DNA of 64,000 bases, taken from positions 1,043,492 to 1,107,491 of the forward strand of contig OZ244191.1 of the NCBI GenBank assembly GCA_965216745.1, in the 5' to 3' direction. Source of the DNA: G965216745 sp965216745. GTDB taxonomy: Bacteria > Pseudomonadota > Alphaproteobacteria > Rickettsiales > Anaplasmataceae. Of the stretch, positions 48,107 to 57,227 are shown piece by piece. The position numbers and the translations under genes are program-made. Numbering within the stretch: position 1 is the stretch's first letter; each line of letters opens with the position of its first letter. The notes beneath the pieces were generated by a model. That model worked only from the letters and a program-made list of their open reading frames with translations, was not told where the DNA came from and ran no database searches.

Positions 48107-48631
48107 ATGGGTAAAAGTGCAAAAATTTTCAATCTAATTGGTTTGTTTTTATTAATATCATTATGCTTAATAAGCTTTACGAATCAATCATCCAATGCTC
48201 AAACATTGCCAAAATACAATATAGTCACTGCAGTCAATGGATATGAAAACAAATATAAGAGAGAAAGAGATGGACATTTCTATATAAATGCACAGTATAA
48301 AAAACAAAATTCCACCAATACTATAACTTTCTTACTTGACACAGGAGCAACAGATTTGATCATATCATTATCAGATGCACAAAAGCTTGGCGTAGAGCCA
48401 AACAAATTAGTCTATAACAAGCAATACCATACTGGGAACGGGAGTATCTGGGCTGCACCGATAATAATATCAAAACTCAAATTTGATAACTTTGTAATTG
48501 AAAACATTGAAGCAAACGTAATAAATACTAGCACATCACAATCAGTTTTGGGAATGAGCATAATAAAAGAATTTATAGTTCAGATCAACAACAATCAATT
48601 ACAACTATCTCTAAGGAACTATATAAATTGA
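48107..48631 (+). CDS. membrane-anchored retropepsin-like aspartyl protease
   Basis: A 174-residue protein of the clan AA, retroviral-like aspartyl protease family (TIGR02281 type) common in alphaproteobacteria. An N-terminal hydrophobic segment (about residues 8-29) is an anchor or signal. The active-site motif is LLDTGATDLIIS (Asp near residue 75), with the later conserved SVLGMSIIKEF near residue 150. Such proteins work as dimers in the cell envelope; substrates are poorly known. AAGGA lies upstream of the ATG. It follows the ankyrin gene by 75 nt, suggesting co-expression. Confidence 0.85.
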   Translation: MGKSAKIFNLIGLFLLISLCLISFTNQSSNAQTLPKYNIVTAVNGYENKYKRERDGHFYINAQYKKQNSTNTITFLLDTGATDLIISLSDAQKLGVEPNKLVYNKQYHTGNGSIWAAPIIISKLKFDNFVIENIEANVINTSTSQSVLGMSIIKEFIVQINNNQLQLSLRNYIN

Positions 48632-48679
48632 AACAAGTTATGTATTATAGATCCACTTTAGCTACAAAAAATAATTAGC

Positions 48680-49978
48680 TTAACAATTCGACTTCACATC
48701 ACCCGCTAAATACAGTGAACCACATATTAATATAATCAATTCACCATCATATTCACTGTTATTTTCAGCAATCATTTTTATTGCTTGACCCACTGTATCA
48801 ACAGCATAGGATTGTAATCCACAATTTTCACCAGCAAGCTTTATCCTTTCTCCAACATAACTATTAGGCTCGGATTGAACACAAACACCAAATAGAGATT
48901 GTGCATTAGGAGCCAGTTCAGATATAAACTCTTCCGGATTTCTACCTATGGTGATACCAATTATTAAATAAACATGCTTGCCAAGCATCCATTTGGATAA
49001 AGTCCTAGCAGCATCAACGTTATGGGCTCCATCAAGAAAAATTTGGAAATTGTTAGGGACATCAAAATTACTGGTTACTAGCTCCAAACGAGCAGGCCAA
49101 TAAGTACTCTTTAAAGCATTTGATATAACATCATGATCTATTGAAACATAACCATATTTTTTAGATAAAATAGTAGCAGCAGCAATTGCATTACCAGCAT
49201 TATATATCTGATGTTCCCCTAACAAACTTGGGGAAGGAAATTCCACCTCTTCACCAGAAGATTGAAAAAACATGGAACCATTGTTATTCAAATTACAGCT
49301 CCACTCATAACCAAATCTATATACAGGAACCCTTTCTGTTATAGCTCTATGCTCAATCACCTTATTAGCTTCAATGTAATTTTGTTTTGATACAATAGCA
49401 ACTCTGTCATTATTACCTTTTATAATACCAGCTTTTTCAAATGCTATATCTTCTATTGTGTCACCCAAATATTCAGTATGGTCCTTAGAAATAGAAGTAA
49501 TAACATTGATTAAAGCATCTTGAATACAGTTAGTAGCGTCAATCCTTCCACCAATACCAGTTTCAACCAATGTGAAATCTGATTTTGAGCCTGCAAATGC
49601 CAAAAAAGCAGCACATGTTGTGATTTCAAAAAAACTCAATTCATGTTCAGATACATGTATTCTGCATTCTTCTAACACAGCACGCAATTGAGAATCACTT
49701 ATTTGTTCACCACCAACCACAATCCTCTCATTAAAATATCTCAAATGAGGAGAAGTATATACGTTAACTTTATATCCCGAACATTCTAAAATTCTTCGCA
49801 AAAAAGCAATCGTTGAACCTTTGCCATTGGTGCCCGCAACATGAATTACAGGCGATAAATTTAATTGAGGATTACCAATTTTTTCCAAGAGATCTTTAAA
49901 AGCATCTGATCTGTGTGACATATGCCTAAGAGATTTAGCTCCAAAATTTTTTGGCCAATAAGGCATAAAAGATGGCAT
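48680..49978 (-). CDS. folC: folylpolyglutamate/dihydrofolate synthase FolC
   Basis: FolC adds glutamate to dihydropteroate and to folates. The 432-residue protein has the Mur-ligase-like P-loop VIHVAGTNGKGSTIAFL, the omega-loop region TSPHLRYFNERI, TLVETGIGGRIDATN, ISKDHTEYLG and the C-terminal LDGAHNVDAAR motif. All functional elements appear intact. It fits with folB-like, folD and folK genes elsewhere in the window. Upstream on the same strand lies the YfgM-like gene. Confidence 0.95.
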   Translation of the reverse strand: MPSFMPYWPKNFGAKSLRHMSHRSDAFKDLLEKIGNPQLNLSPVIHVAGTNGKGSTIAFLRRILECSGYKVNVYTSPHLRYFNERIVVGGEQISDSQLRAVLEECRIHVSEHELSFFEITTCAAFLAFAGSKSDFTLVETGIGGRIDATNCIQDALINVITSISKDHTEYLGDTIEDIAFEKAGIIKGNNDRVAIVSKQNYIEANKVIEHRAITERVPVYRFGYEWSCNLNNNGSMFFQSSGEEVEFPSPSLLGEHQIYNAGNAIAAATILSKKYGYVSIDHDVISNALKSTYWPARLELVTSNFDVPNNFQIFLDGAHNVDAARTLSKWMLGKHVYLIIGITIGRNPEEFISELAPNAQSLFGVCVQSEPNSYVGERIKLAGENCGLQSYAVDTVGQAIKMIAENNSEYDGELIILICGSLYLAGDVKSNC

Positions 49979-50037
49979 ACAAAATATTGTTAAATATGTA
50001 ATGAGATCAGACTAGAGCACATAGCAACAAAAATCAA

Positions 50038-50574
50038 TTATTTGGGTATGATATTTTTAACAGCTTTTGATAATTCTCTCGAAACATCTGAAGTCATAGC
50101 ATCTGAAATAACATAATCAAGATAAAATTCAGCTTCCGAATATTTTTTCTGCTCAAATAGCTGAATTGATTTAGAAATCAATAGTGAAGTCTTATATATG
50201 TTTTTAGACGACAAATCTAGCTCTATTTCCGAGTCGGAATATACGTTAACCAAACTATCAATCAAGTCGGTAATAAAAATTGGACAATCTTTATTAGCAG
50301 TAATTGTAGATAATTGTTTGATGTCAGAATTGTTGTTTACCCATAAATAGAAATCAGCCATACATCCAATAAAATCTTCCCTGGTTGAAAGTTCTAAAAA
50401 TTCCTTGCTATAATCACGCTCAATGAAGCCTTTCCTATACAATGATCCGAAGGCATTATTCAGCTCAATTCTATTCTGATAAGATTGCCAAGAAAAAAAA
50501 CCAAAGAACAGGCTTGAAACTACAACGAATATAAAAATATATCTTAGCTTGGGTGAAAATCTCAAATAAAACAT
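50038..50574 (-). CDS. membrane-anchored protein, possibly YfgM/TPR_21-like
   Basis: A 178-residue protein with a short cytoplasmic N-terminus (MFYLRFSPKLR), one transmembrane helix (about 12-29) and a soluble, mostly helical domain outside. The layout and the SYQNRIELNNAFGSLYRKGF start of the helical part recall the TPR_21/YfgM family, periplasmic partners of the Sec translocon, which in alphaproteobacteria often lie next to der. Here der is about 5 kb away (55748). The resemblance is weak; treat it as an anchored helical-repeat protein. Confidence 0.5.
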   Translation of the reverse strand: MFYLRFSPKLRYIFIFVVVSSLFFGFFSWQSYQNRIELNNAFGSLYRKGFIERDYSKEFLELSTREDFIGCMADFYLWVNNNSDIKQLSTITANKDCPIFITDLIDSLVNVYSDSEIELDLSSKNIYKTSLLISKSIQLFEQKKYSEAEFYLDYVISDAMTSDVSRELSKAVKNIIPK

Positions 50575-50976
50575 TAGTAAACATCAATTAACATATAACC
50601 ATTATACCCTAATCCAATTATATATTGTAGGGGTATTACAATAAAATAAAAAGTAATATTTAAACACTATATCAACTAGTAAGAGAATTAAACATTAATC
50701 TACACCTAAAGTTGAATTAAAAATTCACAAAAATAATACTAACAATGCATCCAACATTAAGACTTTGTTAATATACTATATATAGCATCTTAACTTCAGA
50801 CAACTGATATTTATAATCTGTTAAATGATCATTATTCTTATTAAAGAGGCTCGACATGAAACCCAAAACAAGATCAAATCATAATCTAAAAGAAATAGAA
50901 ATGAAAAGTATGGATCTCACACATTAGATAAAAAAACAATCATTGTGATTTTGTTAAATAAAAAACCAAACAAGAT
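50575..50976. other. gene-free spacer downstream of ftsL
   Basis: About 400 bp where ftsI would stand in a normal dcw cluster. I find only a 23-codon ATG frame (50856-50927) with an AGAGG-like site, too short to support, and no trace of ftsI. The sequence is AT-rich with TATATA tracts near 50770-50785. Confidence 0.5.
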
Positions 50977-51276
50977 TCAATTATCAGATTTATTCGCAAG
51001 AACACTATGTGATTGACCTATTTCTTTTTTAACTTGACTAACTTGTATGGGCTGCATTTGCAAATATTTGAGACCCATTTTTTCTAATCTCATCGGGTTG
51101 TTCAAGTAACTCCATTCAGCTTCTAAAGTATGGATGGAATTATATGTAGATTCAACGTTTTTAGAAATTTGATTCAACTCTTTAGTTAAATTCTCTACAT
51201 AATACTTAACTTGAAAAAGACCAAACATGCTTATCAACAGAAACACAGCACTTGACATTAAAGAAAATTTATTCAT
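50977..51276 (-). CDS. ftsL: cell division protein FtsL
   Basis: FtsL is a bitopic division protein that works with FtsB and FtsQ to activate septal wall synthesis. The 99-residue protein has a short N-terminus, one transmembrane helix (about 6-25), a coiled coil (about 28-58) and the alphaproteobacterial C-terminal pattern LEAEWSYLNNPMRLEKMGLKYLQMQP. AGGAG precedes the ATG. It follows rsmH by 12 nt, in the usual mraZ-rsmH-ftsL order. Confidence 0.88.
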   Translation of the reverse strand: MNKFSLMSSAVFLLISMFGLFQVKYYVENLTKELNQISKNVESTYNSIHTLEAEWSYLNNPMRLEKMGLKYLQMQPIQVSQVKKEIGQSHSVLANKSDN

Positions 51277-51288
51277 TTTACTCCTTTT

Positions 51289-52221
51289 TTAATTAGATAT
51301 TCTTTTTATACACCTAAGCTTAGCAGAGCGAGATCTGCAATTTGCATTGATTTCCAGCTTAGTAGGCTTAACAACACCACTAGTCATTGACATGAATTTA
51401 GCAGAAACGCAATTGGGCTCACTTAGAATGCCTGGACTATTTCTATTAGCACCAGGAATTTTACCGCACAAAGCATCAAACTTTTTTTTTACTATTCGAT
51501 CTTCCAAAGAATGAAATGAAACCACCAACAATTTACCTCCTAGACTCAATACGGACGCTGCATCTAAAAGAGCTGTTTCTAATTCCTCTAATTCTTGATT
51601 AACCCATATTCTTATAGATTGAAATGATCTAGTAGCAGAATCAATTTTACCAGATTTTGGCACAACTGAGTGCACTATCTCAACAAGCTCATCAGTTGTT
51701 TCAATCATTTTCTTATTACGGTAATTAACAATTGCTTTGGCAATTTTACGCGCATATCTTTCACCACTATTGTTATATAGCTGTTTAGTAATTTCCAATT
51801 CCGTTAATCCATTGACAAAATCATATGCTGTATAATCAGAATTACCCATTCTCATGTCTAATGGAGCATTCGACGTAAAAGAAAAACCCCTTTCTAAATC
51901 ATTTATTTGCATTGATGACATACCAAGATCAAATACTATTCCATCGATATTATCAATATCGTAAGATTTAATAACCTGTAAAATCAAGCTAAATCTAGAT
52001 GAAGTAAAAAAAAATCTATTTCCAAAAACATTTTTAACCTCATTTGCGAATTTTTTCACAGCTAAATCTCTATCAATTCCATACACAGTGCATAATGATG
52101 ACTTGAGCATAGCAATTGTGTATCCCCCAGCACCAAAAGTGCAATCCAGGTAAATTTCGTTATCCTTAGGACAAATCAATTCTAAAACCTCATTAATCAT
52201 TACAGGAACATGTTCAGTCAT
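51289..52221 (-). CDS. rsmH: 16S rRNA m4C1402 methyltransferase RsmH (MraW)
   Basis: RsmH methylates N4 of C1402 in the ribosomal P site using S-adenosylmethionine. The 310-residue protein starts with EHVPVMINEVLEL and the SAM-binding YLDCTFGAGGYTIAML, and contains FDLGMSSMQINDLERGFSF, FQSIRIWVNQELEELE and LVVSFHSLEDRIVKKKF. Complete. Its start overlaps the mraZ stop by 8 nt, so translation is coupled. Confidence 0.96.
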   Translation of the reverse strand: MTEHVPVMINEVLELICPKDNEIYLDCTFGAGGYTIAMLKSSLCTVYGIDRDLAVKKFANEVKNVFGNRFFFTSSRFSLILQVIKSYDIDNIDGIVFDLGMSSMQINDLERGFSFTSNAPLDMRMGNSDYTAYDFVNGLTELEITKQLYNNSGERYARKIAKAIVNYRNKKMIETTDELVEIVHSVVPKSGKIDSATRSFQSIRIWVNQELEELETALLDAASVLSLGGKLLVVSFHSLEDRIVKKKFDALCGKIPGANRNSPGILSEPNCVSAKFMSMTSGVVKPTKLEINANCRSRSAKLRCIKRISN

Positions 52222-52681
52222 TTTTTATAACCTTATTCCTTGTTCTAAGTAAAGAACGATTATCTCTAGCAATTTCTCGAGATTTATTAATGCAAACATT
52301 CAAATCATCAGGATTCCATATTTCAAAAGTAACACCCTTACCAACAAAAGCAGCTTTATTAGATATACCTACCTTTGACAGAAGAGATGGGCATAAAGTT
52401 ACTCTACCATCTGTGTCAAATTGCAGTTGCTGGCTGCCACCTAGTAAAGCTATAGCAAAAGCATCTCGTTCTTCAGAAAAAATTTCCATAGAATCAATGC
52501 TTTCACTGATTTCTTCCATTCTATTCATACTACAGGCCTCTATACATTTATGAGTAAAAGATAAATAAGCAACCACACCAAAAAATTCTTGATCTTTCAG
52601 AGCAGACCTAAATTGAGCTGGAACAGACACCCTGCCATTTTTATCTACTTTATTGATGTAGGTAGAAAGAAATAATTTCAT
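52214..52681 (-). CDS. mraZ: transcriptional regulator MraZ
   Basis: MraZ is an AbrB-like DNA-binding protein that controls its own dcw operon by binding short direct repeats in the promoter. The start at 52681 (MKLFLSTYINKVDKNGRVSVPAQFR) is chosen over the slightly longer frame to 52693. Two copies of the swapped-hairpin DNA-binding unit are visible (DKNGRVSVPAQFR near residue 14 and DTDGRVTLCPSLL near 88). It is about 155 residues, typical. The divergent intergenic region to glmS holds a 10-bp-spaced repeat series that could be its binding site. Confidence 0.93.
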   Translation of the reverse strand: MKLFLSTYINKVDKNGRVSVPAQFRSALKDQEFFGVVAYLSFTHKCIEACSMNRMEEISESIDSMEIFSEERDAFAIALLGGSQQLQFDTDGRVTLCPSLLSKVGISNKAAFVGKGVTFEIWNPDDLNVCINKSREIARDNRSLLRTRNKVIKND

Positions 52682-52705
52682 GGATAGACTCAATATGATA
52701 TATTC

Positions 52706-52750
52706 TGGTAAAATATGGCTTAAAGTGCCTAAACATGGTATTTTATGCCG
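52706..52750. promoter_or_regulatory. 10-bp-phased boxes in the mraZ-glmS region, candidate MraZ sites
   Basis: On the plus strand TGGTA, TGGCT, TGCCT, TGGTA and TGCCG start at 52706, 52716, 52726, 52736 and 52746, exactly 10 bp apart and separated by AT-rich 5-mers. MraZ is known to bind three to four direct TGGGN-type repeats with the same 10-bp spacing ahead of its own gene. Here the boxes are degenerate and on the strand opposite to the usual orientation, so the assignment is tentative. Confidence 0.4.
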
Positions 52751-52772
52751 ATCAAGAGGTCAAGTGTAATTT

Positions 52773-54572
52773 ATGTGTGGAATATTTGGAATACTATCTA
52801 AATCCGATTCAGATATATCGGGAAAGATCATTAAAGGTATAAAAGCTTTAGAACACAGAGGATATGATTCCACTGGGATAGCAACAATTGACAAGGAAAG
52901 CAAATCCATTGAATGCTTAAAAGTATGTGGAACTGTAAATTTATTAGAAGATCAGATGCTTAGACAAAAAAAACAGATTAAATATCTGGCTATAGGACAT
53001 ACTAGATGGGCAACTCATGGAAAAATCGAACTAAGAAATGCACACCCACATCTTTCGTCTAATAATGTTGCAATCGTACACAATGGCATAATTGAAAATT
53101 ATATTGAATTAAAAGAAGAAATAAAAAAAAATAACAAACAATATATTGGAGAAACAGATAGCGAAGCGATAGCTCATATGTTCGCAATAAATCTGGAAAA
53201 AAAAACGAATCTTAGAGAAGCTTTGGAAGCAACAGCAAGATGCTTGAAAGGACATTGGTCTGCTTTGATTATATCAAAATTATATCCTGATCTCATCTTA
53301 GCATTGAAAAATGGCACCCCAATGGTTATAGGAGAGTGTGATAATGGAGATACAATAATTACATCAGATGTACTAACAATATCACACTTTTCTAACAAAG
53401 TAACTTTCTTAGAAGATGGAGATTATGCTATAATAGATAATTATGGGAAATCAATATATAACAATGCAACAGAAGTGTATAGAAAAAGAAAAATGATAGA
53501 AACAACAATTTCTTTATCTAATACCAATAATCAAATTAGCTTCATACTACAAGAAATATATCATCAACCAATTGCTGTAAATAAAACTGCCAACCAATTT
53601 ATAAAAAATGGAAAAATACAACTACCTATAAAACTTGATAGCATAAAGCAAATATCAATAGTGGCATGTGGCTCTTCTTACTATGCGGGAATGTTAGGTA
53701 AATATTGGATTGAAGCAAGCACAGGAATACCAACGGGAGTAAGCATAGCATCAGAATTCAGGTATAGCGGACTTATAGATAAAAATACTACTTTCATATT
53801 TATCTCTCAATCCGGAGAAACAGCTGACACATTAGAATCGTTAAAACATGTTAAAAAACATGGTAATAAAATAATAGGCATAACAAATTCTATGTACAAT
53901 TCAATATCAAGGCTATCCGACATATCGCTTGATACTGTTGCTGGGACAGAAATAAGCGTTGCAGCCACTAAAACATTTACATCTCAATTAACAGTTCTTC
54001 AATGCTTGACGATTTATCTAGCTGGAAAAACCAATATGGTACAAGAACTATTAGCGCTTCCAGACAAATTAAAAACAACAATAGATACAACAATCAGAAA
54101 CATTGACAAAGCAACAGAGGCTGTCATAAACAGCAAAGCTGTTTTATTTATAGGCAGAGGTGAATCGTATTGCGTCGCCATGGAAGGTGCTTTAAAGCTA
54201 AAAGAGCTTGCTTATTTGAACGCAATAAGCATTGCAGCAGGTGAATTAAAACATGGAACATTAGCACTAGTAGATGAAAATGTACCAATTATTGCTATTA
54301 TTCCAAGCGACAAACTTTTCATAAAAACTTTATCAAATATACAAGAAGCCTACGCTAGAGGAGCAAAGATAATTGCAGTCACTGATAAAATCGGCACTCC
54401 ACATTTGGAAAAGATATGTCATTCGATAATTGAGGTGCCATGCTCTAACACTATGTTGTCTGCTTTCCTAACAACAATACCATTACAACTTATAGCTTAT
54501 AAAGCAGCCATATTTCAGGGAATTGATGCGGACAAACCAAGAAATTTAGCAAAATCTGTAACAGTTGAATGA
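52773..54572 (+). CDS. glmS: glutamine-fructose-6-phosphate aminotransferase GlmS
   Basis: GlmS makes glucosamine 6-phosphate from fructose 6-phosphate and glutamine, the first step towards UDP-GlcNAc and peptidoglycan. Of 599 residues, 1-220 are the glutaminase domain with the nucleophile Cys2 right after the initiator Met (MCGIFGILS) and LEHRGYDSTGIA, GHTRWATHG, and HNGIIENY. Two SIS domains follow, with ACGSSYYAG and ISQSGETADTLE, and the conserved C-terminus DKPRNLAKSVTVE. AAGAGG precedes the ATG. Its presence, with ftsI and mraZ, implies peptidoglycan precursor synthesis. No glmS ribozyme is expected or seen. Confidence 0.97.
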   Translation: MCGIFGILSKSDSDISGKIIKGIKALEHRGYDSTGIATIDKESKSIECLKVCGTVNLLEDQMLRQKKQIKYLAIGHTRWATHGKIELRNAHPHLSSNNVAIVHNGIIENYIELKEEIKKNNKQYIGETDSEAIAHMFAINLEKKTNLREALEATARCLKGHWSALIISKLYPDLILALKNGTPMVIGECDNGDTIITSDVLTISHFSNKVTFLEDGDYAIIDNYGKSIYNNATEVYRKRKMIETTISLSNTNNQISFILQEIYHQPIAVNKTANQFIKNGKIQLPIKLDSIKQISIVACGSSYYAGMLGKYWIEASTGIPTGVSIASEFRYSGLIDKNTTFIFISQSGETADTLESLKHVKKHGNKIIGITNSMYNSISRLSDISLDTVAGTEISVAATKTFTSQLTVLQCLTIYLAGKTNMVQELLALPDKLKTTIDTTIRNIDKATEAVINSKAVLFIGRGESYCVAMEGALKLKELAYLNAISIAAGELKHGTLALVDENVPIIAIIPSDKLFIKTLSNIQEAYARGAKIIAVTDKIGTPHLEKICHSIIEVPCSNTMLSAFLTTIPLQLIAYKAAIFQGIDADKPRNLAKSVTVE

Positions 54573-54616
54573 TTCAAATTAATTGAACAAAAAAATATAA
54601 CTATACCTATCAAACT

Positions 54617-55639
54617 TTATATATCGGTTGATTTTTTAGAATGGCCCATTTTATTTATCTTAGTGTTCATATATCTAGCATTATATGTATTATGCGGCAC
54701 AAAAATATTCTCACATTCTGTGACAACAATACCCCTAGATTTCAAAAACTCAAGCTTGATTGGATTAGATGTCAAAAGACGAAGAACCCTAATACCCATA
54801 TTTTTTAAAATTTCAGCTGCAATTTCAAAATCTCTTTCATCATCCTCAAAGCCAAGAACATTGTTTGCTTCAACAGTATCTAATCCAAAGCTACTCTGCA
54901 GATCATAAGCACGTATTTTATTTGCCAAACCAATTCCTCTTCCTTCTTGGTTTAAATATAAAATAATACCACCTGAATTATCCAACATGTGATTAATGGA
55001 ATATCTAAGCTGATCCCCACAGTCACATGTCAACACACCCAGTATATCCCCAGTATAACAAGAAGAATGGAGCCTGACCAAAGGATTGGCTCGAATCCCT
55101 CGTATCACAATACAATGATGGTCTATACCCTCCGATCTAAACACAAACATTTCAGAATCATGCTTGCGCCTTAATGTAATAGGACCTTGAGATATTTTTT
55201 TAACCTTGATTGATGCATTGAAATAATTCCTGACCATCTCAATAGATATATTTATACCGACATATTTAGAAATATTTTTTTTATCAGCTTCAAGCACAAT
55301 AGCAGAAGGAAGTAATTGTGCCAATTTCATAATCTTGATTATATATGAATCAATCTCGTCAGCTTTAACATATTTATCATAAACTATATCTGGACTACTG
55401 ATCAATTCAATCAGCTCTGCAGCTGATCCAACCTCATTGGATGCAACTCTTATATCATTATCACAATATCCAAGAAATTTAGATCTGGGAGATGAAATTA
55501 AAATATAATCAAAACTAGGAAGTGTGTCTAAAGATTCAGATGCAAATACCAATCTAAAAGAATCCTCAAATCCCAAGATTATAGGCAAACCACACCGAAG
55601 GTCGGAAATAATTCGCCTAAAATCAACAAGATCAGCCAT
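54617..55639 (-). CDS. ribA: GTP cyclohydrolase II RibA with N-terminal extension
   Basis: RibA opens the GTP ring in the first step of riboflavin synthesis. The catalytic domain occupies about residues 145-330, with zinc ligands in SSCYTGDILGVLTCDCGDQL, then LYLNQEGRGIGLANKIRAY with the catalytic arginine, and LLTSNPIKLEFL. The first 140 residues look like a degenerate RibB-like or RibA-associated domain without clear dihydroxybutanone phosphate synthase motifs, a form known in alphaproteobacteria. Convergent with glmS. No other rib genes in the window. Confidence 0.92.
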   Translation of the reverse strand: MADLVDFRRIISDLRCGLPIILGFEDSFRLVFASESLDTLPSFDYILISSPRSKFLGYCDNDIRVASNEVGSAAELIELISSPDIVYDKYVKADEIDSYIIKIMKLAQLLPSAIVLEADKKNISKYVGINISIEMVRNYFNASIKVKKISQGPITLRRKHDSEMFVFRSEGIDHHCIVIRGIRANPLVRLHSSCYTGDILGVLTCDCGDQLRYSINHMLDNSGGIILYLNQEGRGIGLANKIRAYDLQSSFGLDTVEANNVLGFEDDERDFEIAAEILKNMGIRVLRLLTSNPIKLEFLKSRGIVVTECENIFVPHNTYNARYMNTKINKMGHSKKSTDI

Positions 55640-55747
55640 AAACCTTTTATCAATAAAATTAGAATTTTACCACATGCTAATAATAAACCGCAACATAGAC
55701 AAAAACAAATATAATCTAAACTACATTAGTTTGCTAAATCACCAAGC

Positions 55748-57064
55748 TCATTCAACATAAGGATTTCTAGATTTAATAAGATCAATTCCTATTGGAACAC
55801 CAAACAGACCGAAATATTCTACAAAATCTTTCTTCAAATATGATATATAGTGCCCTGGTAGATCTTCAGGTATATTTGCAGATATTTTAAGTATTATTGG
55901 AGAAGAACGCGATTGAAAAACAAATTTGAGCCTTATTGGAGTTTTTCTATGTGACATTGGCGGAGAATGTTTTAGTACAGCAAGATTCATCCATCGATTC
56001 AATTTAGAAGAAGGCAACCTTGTATTGGAAGCTTCAAAAACTTCTCTACAGCACTCAATTATTTTACCGCAATTCATCCCACTCAATGCAGAAATCTTGA
56101 GCGCTTTAAAACCAAACGGCAAAACTCTACTAGATTGATATCTTATACGCTTAAAAACATCGTCATTGTCAATCAAATCACATTTATTTATCAAGAAAAC
56201 TATAGGCTTTAAATGCTCTTGGGCGCTGTCTATAATTACAGCATCTTGACGTTCCATACAACAAGTCGCATCTATAACCAGAAGAATCACATCTGCATAT
56301 TTTATAGAATAAAGAGCACTATTTGAAGAAAGATATTCAATTTTACCTTGTACTTTCGACCTTTTTCTCAATCCAGCTGTATCAGTCAATGTAATGTTTT
56401 TATGCCTCTTAGACTTAACTGTGACACTATCTCTAGTAGTACCAGGTGAATCATTAGTTATTAATCTTTCTTCTTGTAAAAGATAATTCATTATTGTCGA
56501 CTTACCTACATTAGGTTGACCACATATAACAATATTCATATATTTTGCATGCTGTAGATCACTACCTTCTTTTAGCTCATGCTTATACATAAAATCTTTT
56601 ATTTGCTCTAATCCAATGCTATGTTCAGCTGAAACGAAAACAGTATCATCGAAATCAGTAATAGAATAATCAAACTGGTCTTTTCTATCAGATTTGTTTA
56701 CTACAAGTAATATAGGGACTTTAGCATTACGTCTAATCCAATTTGCAACTTCAATATCTGTATATATTACCTCCGGCTCAACTACAAAAATTATTTGATC
56801 AGATGAATCAATTAGCGACTTCATTTTAAAAGTAACACTTGGATCAGAAAGAGAAGACATCTTGGAATCTAATCCAGCAGTATCTAACAAAATAAAACCA
56901 TCGCATTCATGCTCTATGACATCACGAGTAACACCTGGAACATCTAAAGTTATCGATTTACGCCTTCTTATTAGTTTATTAAACAAGGTAGACTTGCCAA
57001 CATTTGGCCTACCAATAATTACAACTCTACCCTTATTCACAGATTGATTCCAAACCAACGTCAC
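55748..57064 (-). CDS. der: ribosome assembly GTPase Der (EngA)
   Basis: Der is a double-GTPase needed for 50S subunit assembly. The 438-residue protein has G1 motifs IGRPNVGKSTLFN (about 17-29) and CGQPNVGKSTIMN (about 182-194), the matching DTAGL switch II motifs (LLDTAGLDS, LTDTAGLRK), NKSD and NKCD base-recognition motifs, and a C-terminal KH-like domain. The start is a GTG at 57064; a second GTG nine codons in (57040) would give MNKGRVVIIGRPN and is also possible. Complete. Confidence 0.95.
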   Translation of the reverse strand: MTLVWNQSVNKGRVVIIGRPNVGKSTLFNKLIRRRKSITLDVPGVTRDVIEHECDGFILLDTAGLDSKMSSLSDPSVTFKMKSLIDSSDQIIFVVEPEVIYTDIEVANWIRRNAKVPILLVVNKSDRKDQFDYSITDFDDTVFVSAEHSIGLEQIKDFMYKHELKEGSDLQHAKYMNIVICGQPNVGKSTIMNYLLQEERLITNDSPGTTRDSVTVKSKRHKNITLTDTAGLRKRSKVQGKIEYLSSNSALYSIKYADVILLVIDATCCMERQDAVIIDSAQEHLKPIVFLINKCDLIDNDDVFKRIRYQSSRVLPFGFKALKISALSGMNCGKIIECCREVFEASNTRLPSSKLNRWMNLAVLKHSPPMSHRKTPIRLKFVFQSRSSPIILKISANIPEDLPGHYISYLKKDFVEYFGLFGVPIGIDLIKSRNPYVE

Positions 57065-57227
57065 AAAAAGTAATCATAACACAAAAACAAAACTACATTT
57101 CATATTATTAATATATAACAATAATTATACACAACAGTGAAATACAAACTTGACAATGGAGAAATTAATATAAGAGATTAACATTGCTCTCCTTGACATT
57201 TTCATAGCTTAATCTAAATTAAGTAAA

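Noticed and set aside
50856..50927. 23-codon frame with a weak ribosome-binding site downstream of ftsL
   Set aside because: It is too short, has no recognisable features, and such frames are expected by chance.
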